DNA of 64,000 nucleotides from an uncultured Roseovarius sp. (GTDB lineage: Bacteria; Pseudomonadota; Alphaproteobacteria; Rhodobacterales; Rhodobacteraceae): assembly GCA_951812895.1 (NCBI GenBank), contig OX638333.1, forward strand, positions 1,540,366 to 1,604,365. Reading direction: 5' to 3'. Below the pieces are notes generated by a model. The model saw only the letters and a program-made list of their open reading frames with translations. It did no database searches and was not told where the DNA came from. Shown one piece after another: positions 58,001 to 64,000 of this stretch; within the stretch, counting starts at the first letter, position 1; every line of letters starts with the position of its first letter. The position numbers were made by a program, and so were the translations under genes.

Positions 58001-59565
58001 TTGGCGTTGGACAGTGATATGGACCACGCCCGCTCTGCATCACTATCTTCGGGTCGCATGGACCAAATGCCGTAGGTTTCGAAATCTTCCGGAGTATCCG
58101 GTCCCGATTGTCCTTCTCCTCCCATGTCTTCGAGGCGCGACAGAGTTACATTGGGGAAGGCCCAGTGCAGCCAGCCATTGGTGAGCGGTGTGAACACCCA
58201 TAGATGCGGGTCTGTTGTGTCACTGGGCGGTTCGGCAAAGCCCATCGCCTCTCTCAGACGAGAGGCATTTGACAGCGTCGGAAGCGCAAGGCGCAGATCA
58301 CGATTGTCATCTGACGTCGGCGTGCCGATGTCGAGCGATTCAAAAACGTCCGGGTCCGGCAGATGAGGCAGCGGGGCTTGGTCACGTTCATACTGATAGA
58401 ACGCATCTGTACGATCGAATTCCTCTTCGTTCTCTTGGGTTTCTGCGGGCGCATCCGATTGCCCTGAAATCACCAGAAAGCGTTGGCCATCCTCCTCTCT
58501 GGAGGACATGGAAAACCGTTTCGGCCTGACCGTCAGGCGGCCCGTGCGGCCATCGGTGTCGGCCCCCAAAGTCACCAGAAGATCGTCCGACACGACATGC
58601 AAAGCGCCGTCAGCCTCGCGCGTCATAAGGATTTCGTTTTCGACCTGACATGGCCAACGCAAGGCGGACAGACCGATCTGTCGCGCGGCTCGTAATGTCA
58701 TCCATTTTGGAGCAAAGCTGTGTTGGCTTGTCGCAAGCAGTTCCTGCTCGAAGCGCTCAATCTGACGTGTCCAGTCTATTAACCCACCTGCTGTTTGTGC
58801 TTCGGGTAAACCGGGTTTCAACCAGAGACGTAAGTTTTGCCCGTCTGATTCACTTTCTGTCCGTGATGTGACTTTGAACCAGGCGGCAAGTGGGGTTTGC
58901 GTGGCGTCCCAGGGCAGGGTGATCTTACCAAGGAGGGCGACCCCGTCCGGCAAAAAAACGAGCGTATCTGCGTGCGCTCCGGTTACAGCGCCCAGACCAA
59001 GTGTGCCGCGCAGTTGGGCGGTATAGCCGTCCATGGGCCGGGTCCAAATCTCACCGTTAACAACGCGGCTTGCGGGCAGGTGCAGTTTATCGTCAATTTC
59101 GTTTTCTGGTACGTGGCCAAAGGGGGCAAGGATCAGGCCGGTTGTCCGCGTTTGGATGGGCTCATGTTGCAGGCCCGGGCCGAAAGGCTGCCAAGGTTCA
59201 GACGCAAAGTTCGGGCGTGACAGGTTGACCGCAACGGCGCTGTATCGGGAATAGCTGTCGCCATAATTGGTTTGCCCGCCGCCGAAGATTCCATCGATCT
59301 GCGCGCTTAGATAGGTCGGGGCATGAAAGGCTTCCTCTCCATCCAGCCGTCGTGCGGCTTCACTCTCGGACAGGGTTTGCAGCACCAAGCCTTGCCCGTT
59401 TGCTGCGATCTTGGCTGAGAAGCTCCAGTTGGGGCCCATGAGCCGCATGTAAGGTAATCTTAGGGCGGACCAGTCCCGACTGTTATGCGTTCCGACCCTG
59501 ACCGGATCCCGGCGCGAATAGAGGCTTGGGAACAGGGCTCTGAGATGGTCACCGCTAATCGTCAT
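52066..59565 (-). CDS. Giant protein of unknown function (2499 aa)
   Basis: From ATG 59565 (the frame opens at 59655, inside the upstream gene) the product has 2499 residues. There is no signal peptide, no membrane segment and no nucleotide-binding loop that I can see. The sequence is rich in Ala, Leu, Asp and Pro, with many short beta-strand-like stretches and little low complexity except an acidic linker (DDEEATLEKEDDQAEAAPLA). A near repeat QAGYAHFDQAGYAH lies in the middle. Segments such as LSLPLRDEDDVIGGAPYLMA and NYFLGLPLRLALMTAENIPF recur in style, suggesting tandem beta-rich modules. The start overlaps the upstream giant gene by 11 bases, so translation is coupled. I recognise no family. 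Confidence 0.7.
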   Translation of the reverse strand: MTISGDHLRALFPSLYSRRDPVRVGTHNSRDWSALRLPYMRLMGPNWSFSAKIAANGQGLVLQTLSESEAARRLDGEEAFHAPTYLSAQIDGIFGGGQTNYGDSYSRYSAVAVNLSRPNFASEPWQPFGPGLQHEPIQTRTTGLILAPFGHVPENEIDDKLHLPASRVVNGEIWTRPMDGYTAQLRGTLGLGAVTGAHADTLVFLPDGVALLGKITLPWDATQTPLAAWFKVTSRTESESDGQNLRLWLKPGLPEAQTAGGLIDWTRQIERFEQELLATSQHSFAPKWMTLRAARQIGLSALRWPCQVENEILMTREADGALHVVSDDLLVTLGADTDGRTGRLTVRPKRFSMSSREEDGQRFLVISGQSDAPAETQENEEEFDRTDAFYQYERDQAPLPHLPDPDVFESLDIGTPTSDDNRDLRLALPTLSNASRLREAMGFAEPPSDTTDPHLWVFTPLTNGWLHWAFPNVTLSRLEDMGGEGQSGPDTPEDFETYGIWSMRPEDSDAERAWSISLSNAKQASFRTKIALYDVGWTVRSAQADLNRLGLTMDGIVPATAFAQSEDRILPESQDRALRATGLNAITPGLLAGAERELWAKNTLKISAQIKNLRLMPREGTDTPQSGAAFGTRLDEDTRTPDLTMQWVRPETDPAPVPWAWLRHDNLPTFQTMPLATTGPADRQPSSLRELAPLVLNKSAKTLLFADAFDMSVPGPRLATGSAQGTHPLSSVGNEVEFGQAVTSLPSVTLYPGFEDNGTDGWAGISSSVTARYRHDIALTDEFYTLAKLPPKPPSDDEEATLEKEDDQAEAAPLAFTPLPYNAPGDVNRSAWAEIWTGHARALALCAPEAQDLQSDGKIADYFYGVKWDGNLSYSADITRAEVDGESNAYEPGSSRPELESIGSVTLKLGDLAPSEMPGLPATADLMGLSYQQGDQFRLTRGALDAYGNDTSFGQAGYAHFDQAGYAHAPAEATSNLISRKVRKVTPTLPSMDAVPDQSSTLVSLAQPLKLCTPVLGTIAPVFHFRDVNFDDDTAHLIEAYSDSQDTPAGKDKASLAARPDKALDHGFTWSLTQLTEQDEIQRGIALGVFLFDPVALLKVTKENGAFKSAELVGQIGLPGDRDEEFLASSGRAILTVTAGLTIDDQLSWTLAIENLSLPLRDEDDVIGGAPYLMAKKLTLSCDSTGLSAYNVEQTELRFRLGGRIGEKSTLARGRSLTVPLTQVEASDANLFFKTPSGLPWRPLAAVNLPVLPDTIGLGISAEYRLQMTLKTGDVELDVDKSLGLMNEEVLSNSDICSISGAKFDVTTEVDINAQSIGVTWTSSGADTRVLGAPITSGEGAVFGALTWSPGKVEPAGNLSQAFHLQIGGELSLQFESAPSQNSEENKFARLSGVFEADNLFSWPKLALDQTQSPLTAEPQQGRILHGATVSFDRARVAMKDISSGQVRLLAKVGHTLRFLSEPDGQNTDTWHRWTCFQRVSLWDPAKLKKELEQAAQQTDTYSLAPLIQISDPRKYLVPSAQAGHWGLTTQDMQALAQSLDVHGADYGLVADISAHHLLNASDTGSADRRMRLVSVPGFLSKLDPDGLLDRIAEGKTFSRPKDDARLDGLPEFSATTRTRLRARLGQAAAEARRTRTGLADHLSEDNPDKRHRPLFQSATRVTVTADNTAQEEDRFWAETAFWLSHLYDLPDRRVEPQEAYGFVTSGWVSESLLDDSITNRGHDRKIPLYTAAAHAASWSDERLAQMHTLLLPPPPISQAPTDEWHLRLQTLSADESRVETIAQLTVDQNRFSSDTDQKVPQQILKWGETTLARSAPGLSSALLTVAEGASPSQAWPKHMRIVASQTPEMQSIVEPLSLTNNAGAPQPQRSTSPPLIEDGAAMSTKDGFTALGVHSATLTDTEGALPESGQTNLKLTASGASFGVARPAGTRRHQSDPLWVTNRETLAFRSYKDSAAQNGSNTRITQALPPATNAALPAAFLSSRAGDVIAPDASALASNSIIPAFLLQTVVAPRSGAFLAQRTGIDSPTTAKAARRSVSEVPQWIRAPRPVELGTNDRPVASAFEPFAFNPTKSPEAMLFGGAAARDVLSPAKDALTRDPRAKFAYRLKLSAPEQGLMPADWDGAIKVDVAEVFGDIGETAPAWTVQEAALDLNGRVFVADLTGTPKIKPGDPIVFSDFRPRENSDAAPTESIRELAALPSGTRLKLTLLLENSGLTRQVAFWLWRAGGRLIEQTAYIRFEDPAYNDILTGQPKLQREDLEGGKDEILLLAESPEVRPDAFVEMGVALAAKGQGTDPEATFMDGTSDNIILNQNGAQHELSVSYELQRPGTQKSVPLVQSGGGGLKRSGNYFLGLPLRLALMTAENIPFSLQDKDRLKITINIGQDGPPLNLVLDIADRPLLPPNPAIYHLLSLHEEQDKPDRVHAPMQVTSPDPFLVQLVDPKDMVNGIVRRRALFQWNGFSSREKGLKRFALQKEASTGAAWLGDDMKLHWREIED

Positions 59566-62500
59566 TGGTCTTCTTCTCCTCACCCCAGGGGGCACCCGGC
59601 AGATTGCCATGATGTGCCACGACTTGAAGAGTTTCGGGGTCATCGGCAGATGCAATGGCGATGCTCAGACGCCGGATATCGGCCAGGGCAACCTTGGCAT
59701 TCGCGAAGGTCACTGCATTGTTTTCCAAATCGATCACGGCTTTGAAATTGTTATAGAGCCGCTCGTCGTCGGCGGACGAGAGCCCCGACATTCCGCCCTG
59801 ATCGGTGCCTGGCAGGATCAGCAAGAAGCGATCGCCCATGTCGAATATTTTCGTTGATCCGGAGGCAAGTTGACTCCAGGTTTCATCCATCGCGGACCAG
59901 TGCCACAGCGGCATGAAGACTTGCTGACCACTGGTATCTTGAACTGAAAAACCGTGCTCCATCGTTCCGTTGTCTGTCGCTGGTTCGGACATCAGGGGCA
60001 AGGCGGAGAGTTCAAGGTCTTTCAGAATGTCGGGCACCGTGAGCGCATCCGGACGTGCCGCGGCCTGATGGGCGGGGTTGAGCAGCATGTTCAAACCCGC
60101 TGCAATGTCGCGCAAGTCGGCGGGGCCGTCTTCGGTGCGGGGCAGGGCCGGGCGGTAGGCCCAACGCGGGCCGGTCATCGGGGTCAGCACTTCTATATGG
60201 TTACTCACCTTCGACAGCCGCAACCGCAACGCTGTAAGCTGTGCCAATGGGGTGTAAAAACTTGCCGGCACTAAGTCTAGGTTTTCGATCTTGACGCGAA
60301 GGCGCCGCGCCAGGCTTATGTCGAAATTCAAAGCGTCGAGTGGCGCGGGTGGGCCTTCGATTGGAGTTATCCCAATCTGGTGATTGTCCGACAGTTTGGT
60401 GTATTCGAAACACTCTTCTTCCCCTGGCAGCGGAGGCACCGACGGCATTTGTGGTTTCGAGGAAATCGTGGCCAGCGCGATGCGCGCGGTGGGGGTGCGG
60501 CTCATTAGTTCGAGACGCATCTGTGGGTCTGGTATATGACCGAAGCTTCCCGCTTTCGTTTCCGCTGTGAAATGCCGGGTCAGGCTTTCTGGTGGCAGCA
60601 TCTCCATCAGCCGAGGGAAGCGAATGCGCGCGCGATGCCCAAGCGGCTTTAGCAACAGATCACCAAGATCCTCGTTCAGGTCCGGATCATAGGCTTCGAT
60701 GCTCACGCGCCAGGCCTTTGCCGTTACCTCCTTCGTATAGAGCCCAAGCTGACCCCATGAGGTGAGCTCGCTCCAGTCAACGGGGGACGCACCAAAGGGA
60801 GACGCAGGCGCCGCTGGCGGCTTAGGAAGATCGGTTGTGACCTCAAGAGACTTGACGTCGACCGCGCGGGCGATCGAGGTTATTTTTTGCTGGTAGTAGA
60901 ACGGCTCTGCCGCCACCAGAGATCGCCGCGCGCCGAACCGGGCCATCGGAACATGGGTCAGATAATCATCGGTTCCAAGATCGGCAGGCGGCAAATGGGC
61001 ATCGGGACCCAGAGTACCCTCGCCCTCTGTCAGGGTCTTCAGATCGGCGGGTTGCGCGAACCCTTTCTTTTCCAGTTTTTCCAGCCAGTCAACGAACCGG
61101 AACGAGATGGGGTAGTGATGGCCAGTGTCCTGAAACTCCAGCTTGCGGGCGAGTGCAGCGTTGCTTTTGGACAGGGCCTGTTCCACATGCTCGCTAAACG
61201 TGACTTCATGGAAATGGCGGTCAGTTTTCGGATCAGTGACGACGCGCAGACCGATCAGTTTTGGTGGCACAACCTTGCGACATCTGGGTAGGGCAACATC
61301 TGTCCGGCCGTCTTGGGCACCCAGGCCGGGCCGCACGATGGGGCGACCGGAGTTCATGAGATCCCAATAGCGGGGCACGCGCATGATGGCGTAACTGCGC
61401 AGGGTGGCCCAATCTTCCTTGACAGGATGGGTAAAGCTGAGACGCCCCAGATCATCTGCGGCAAGGATCGCCGGTTCCTGCCGTTTGGGCGAGGCTGCGG
61501 TCAGTCGTGATGGATCGCACAGATCATCCGCGTTTGCAGGTTGTTGCTGTCCTAGTGTCATCGGGGCAGCGGCAAAGAAGCGCGCGCTCCAGCCGATGTA
61601 AGTCTCGATGAATTTTTCTGTCTCGCGCAGGGCTTTTTTGGCCTCGACCAGCGTCACCTCGGGCATGAATGCTTTGGCCACAAAAGCCGCGAATCGATCA
61701 AACCCTCCATGATATGGCAGTCCGAAGTAGTTTTTCCACTTCTTCACATCGATGTCGAAATTTCCAAACGGTGTAAGGCGAAGGGCCTTCAGGGCCGTTT
61801 CCGTGTCGTCGATGGCTGCGATGGGTTGGCTTTCGATGGTTTCAAGCCGCTTGTAAGGGAACGTGGCCCCGGCGTTCTGAAGTGCCCATTGCGCCACCAG
61901 CCAGTCAAAGGGCGAGTTTGCGGCGTAGGTCCAGCGCATTAGAACATGCTTTTCTCCGTTGCCGAGAATATCCCGCCACTCTAGTTCCTGACCTGACTCG
62001 AACCGGCGGACTTGCCGGTTTTGATCCGGGAAGATCACGTCCAGGTTTTCAGGTAATCTGACTTTGTTTTTAGCGGCTTCGGGCAACGCTTGCTCTTTTT
62101 CGAGGACGCTGTAGCGGTAGGCCGGATGCAAGGGTAACCCCGCATAGGGCTGGGGAACCGGGCGCAGGGATATCTGCACCATGGACAGGGTTGCGGCATC
62201 GTCCAGTGCGCGATCCTCGGGCGCTGTCCGTTGACCGGCATTGGTTTGAATCGGCAGATCAAAGGCAACGTGAGAAAGATCCATCGACAATTCGAAGACG
62301 TTGCTTTCGTCTGCAGCCGCGGCGGTTTCGTTCACCTTGATAACCGCATCGGCAATCTGATCGCGCAGCGTTGACTGTGGCAAATACACACCTGTGGCCG
62401 GGTCGCGCATCGCAATGGTGGCGGCCAGCCCCAGATGGGACAGTGCGCCCCATCCGGTCGGGTCCAGATCCTCCAGATCATTCTGCATCCATTGCATCGC

Positions 62501-64000
62501 CGCCTCGGCCTGTGCCTGCGGTCCCATGGCGGTGCCGGGGTCTTCACCCGGTTGATCCGGGGCCGTGCCGGGGCCGGGTTTGCCGGGGGCAATTTCAATT
62601 TCGAAGACCGAAGCGGCATCGTTCCCGCCCAGAGCCGGTGGCGCGCCCTCACGCACCAGCTCACCCAGCACGCAGGTCAACCAGGGGTGAAGATGGCGGC
62701 GGGCCGCGTGGGACCCCAGAGCATAAAGCGCTGTGAGCTCTCGACGTGTGCGTTCAACAGGTGTCAGCTCATCATTGGTGAGCAGCTCTTTGAGTTGCAG
62801 CAATGGCGCTTTTTGGGCGGCGGCCTCGATACCCCGGATCATGTCCAGCGTCTCTTTGCTCTCGGCGGGCCATCGCAAATCGCTGTCTGCCCAGGAGTAC
62901 CAGCCGGGCCAGATCGTTTGCATCTGGTCCGGCGGCATGTCCTGGAGATGAACAAGCGTTGCGCGCCTCACCGGCGGAGTGACATCCCAGACCTCTGGCT
63001 GGACAAAGGACGTGACAACGCGGCCCGAGAACACCTTGTCAGTGAGCTTGACCTCTTTGATTTCGGTCCAGTCGACGCCAAAACCCACCTCGGTGTCTTC
63101 TTCCCGGTCCAGTTTGACGAGGCGGTCCATGCGGGCCTCGTAAAGAACGTAGCGGGCGGTGTCTTCTAGCTTGCCGCCGGCTTGGGGGACGGCATTCCAC
63201 GTCAGTGTCACAGCGCGATCTGTGCCCGGCTGCGTCTGATAGTGCAGTTGTAACGCGCCGCCGGTCCCCACGCCGATGGCTGCACGTGCCAATGCCCCCT
63301 GCTTGGCGCGCAGATCTTCGTTGGCGACTTGCAGCTTTGGCGGGTCGGATTGAGCGTTGGGGATCTTGGGCCATTCCAGATAGTCCAGCGCGCGGAACCG
63401 GACGGGGTCTTGTTCGTCCTCATCATCCACGACCGCCTGACGCTCTGGCGGGACGGCCAACAGCAAGGTGACAAGGACCATTGAGCCATAACCCTCTGCC
63501 GGGAGTTCCAGCGTTCCTGGCGCAACATCTTCCGTGGACGACGCGCGCAGAAAGAGCCGCCAGCCAGCACCGTTTTGTGCCGTCGCGGCTGCATGATCGA
63601 AGAACCCTTGCCCGAGCTTGCGTAGGTTGTTGTTTTCGGCAAGCCGCTGACCACGATGGTCAAAGAGTTCGGCCTTGTACTCTGTTGCCGTCTCCTCCCA
63701 GCCCTGGTTCAACGGCAGCATCAATCGCTTGGCTGTGTCTGTTGCATCCGTCTCACCAGTTTCGGGCCAGATCTTTTCTGCATCTCCCTCAAACGGTTTC
63801 GCGTCGAAGGCGACAATGATGTCTCCATCCTTCAGCCCGCTTGCCCGGAAACTTGTCAGGGCGCTGTCATCGGCCTCTGCCGTTTCTGCCGGATAGGCCC
63901 CCAGCGGCAGCGGGTTTATGGGTCGCAGGATCAGTTCCCAGCGATTGGTCAGGGCAACAGCCGGGTCATTCGGCGGGGTCGGTTGGCGCCAGTAGAGATC
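59555..64000 (-). CDS. Giant protein of unknown function, 5' end beyond window (at least 1481 aa)
   Basis: The frame is open to base 64000 without a stop; the TTG at 63724 is not a likely start because upstream codons read as normal protein (for example NRWELILRPINPLPLGAYPA). At least 1481 residues are present. An Fn3-like segment (VTLTWNAVPQAGG ... ARYVLYEARMDRL), a helical stretch (PLLQLKELLTNDELTPVERT; ALGSHAARRHLHPWLTCVLG) and a Pro/Gly-rich linker (GKPGPGTAPDQPGEDPGTAM) can be seen. There is no membrane segment. The stop overlaps the next giant gene's start by 11 bases. Function unknown; size, coupling and base composition argue for a real, maintained gene pair. Confidence 0.7.
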   Translation of the reverse strand, partial: DLYWRQPTPPNDPAVALTNRWELILRPINPLPLGAYPAETAEADDSALTSFRASGLKDGDIIVAFDAKPFEGDAEKIWPETGETDATDTAKRLMLPLNQGWEETATEYKAELFDHRGQRLAENNNLRKLGQGFFDHAAATAQNGAGWRLFLRASSTEDVAPGTLELPAEGYGSMVLVTLLLAVPPERQAVVDDEDEQDPVRFRALDYLEWPKIPNAQSDPPKLQVANEDLRAKQGALARAAIGVGTGGALQLHYQTQPGTDRAVTLTWNAVPQAGGKLEDTARYVLYEARMDRLVKLDREEDTEVGFGVDWTEIKEVKLTDKVFSGRVVTSFVQPEVWDVTPPVRRATLVHLQDMPPDQMQTIWPGWYSWADSDLRWPAESKETLDMIRGIEAAAQKAPLLQLKELLTNDELTPVERTRRELTALYALGSHAARRHLHPWLTCVLGELVREGAPPALGGNDAASVFEIEIAPGKPGPGTAPDQPGEDPGTAMGPQAQAEAAMQWMQNDLEDLDPTGWGALSHLGLAATIAMRDPATGVYLPQSTLRDQIADAVIKVNETAAAADESNVFELSMDLSHVAFDLPIQTNAGQRTAPEDRALDDAATLSMVQISLRPVPQPYAGLPLHPAYRYSVLEKEQALPEAAKNKVRLPENLDVIFPDQNRQVRRFESGQELEWRDILGNGEKHVLMRWTYAANSPFDWLVAQWALQNAGATFPYKRLETIESQPIAAIDDTETALKALRLTPFGNFDIDVKKWKNYFGLPYHGGFDRFAAFVAKAFMPEVTLVEAKKALRETEKFIETYIGWSARFFAAAPMTLGQQQPANADDLCDPSRLTAASPKRQEPAILAADDLGRLSFTHPVKEDWATLRSYAIMRVPRYWDLMNSGRPIVRPGLGAQDGRTDVALPRCRKVVPPKLIGLRVVTDPKTDRHFHEVTFSEHVEQALSKSNAALARKLEFQDTGHHYPISFRFVDWLEKLEKKGFAQPADLKTLTEGEGTLGPDAHLPPADLGTDDYLTHVPMARFGARRSLVAAEPFYYQQKITSIARAVDVKSLEVTTDLPKPPAAPASPFGASPVDWSELTSWGQLGLYTKEVTAKAWRVSIEAYDPDLNEDLGDLLLKPLGHRARIRFPRLMEMLPPESLTRHFTAETKAGSFGHIPDPQMRLELMSRTPTARIALATISSKPQMPSVPPLPGEEECFEYTKLSDNHQIGITPIEGPPAPLDALNFDISLARRLRVKIENLDLVPASFYTPLAQLTALRLRLSKVSNHIEVLTPMTGPRWAYRPALPRTEDGPADLRDIAAGLNMLLNPAHQAAARPDALTVPDILKDLELSALPLMSEPATDNGTMEHGFSVQDTSGQQVFMPLWHWSAMDETWSQLASGSTKIFDMGDRFLLILPGTDQGGMSGLSSADDERLYNNFKAVIDLENNAVTFANAKVALADIRRLSIAIASADDPETLQVVAHHGNLPGAPWGEEKKTNDD

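Noticed and set aside
63724-63724. TTG at 63724 as the start of the second giant gene
   Set aside because: The frame continues open to base 64000 with normal-looking protein sequence, so the real start is beyond the window.

Overview
The window reads as chromosome of a marine alphaproteobacterium of the Rhodobacteraceae (Roseobacter group). The gene order lptC-lptA-lptB-hpf-ptsN, a heat-shock promoter of the alphaproteobacterial RpoH type before dnaK-dnaJ, the argJ/parvulin/secA neighbourhood, and a Core-2/I-branching glycosyltransferase with a long C-terminal extension all fit that group. No rRNA, tRNA or CRISPR array was recognised.

Layout. (1) 1-4955: a tightly packed catabolic operon with an MttB-family methyltransferase (cut by the window edge), an SRPBCC protein, an Asp/Glu-racemase-family protein and a dimethylglycine/sarcosine-dehydrogenase-like FAD-GcvT fusion; probably demethylation of a methylated amine feeding C1 units to folate. 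(2) 5188-8994: RNase D, the LPS transport genes lptC/A/B, ribosome hibernation factor and EIIA-Ntr, all on +. (3) 9115-18080 (-): a surface-glycan block, galU, galE, two tandem paralogous glycosyltransferases, a GT14-type glycosyltransferase and a two-headed sulfotransferase, with kdsB-cysQ upstream. A KpsM-like export permease diverges from it at 18215. (4) 19033-33336: housekeeping genes: alkB, dnaK-dnaJ, radC, an undecaprenyl-phosphate sugar transferase, a PstS-like/OmpA fusion, secA, a parvulin PPIase, argJ-mutT.

(5) 33400-50000: an accessory, mostly AT-richer region carrying an IS3-type relic, a tyrosine recombinase, a secreted cysteine-rich miniprotein, a lipoprotein, a methyltransferase, a second two-headed sulfotransferase, a KpsS-like capsule protein, a type I secretion pair (ABC + HlyD), a convergent RTX protein with a recent internal duplication, and an IS110 transposase. 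Two diverged copies of a 200-bp sequence bracket most of this region in direct orientation. (6) 50199-64000: a multi-pass membrane protein converging on two giant, translationally overlapped genes of unknown function (2499 aa and at least 1481 aa, the latter running off the window). This last block is the best candidate for an undescribed system.

The functional themes are cell-envelope building (LPS transport, capsule-like glycans, sulfation, type I secretion) and stress/protein homeostasis. All functional calls are from reading motifs by eye; no database search was run.
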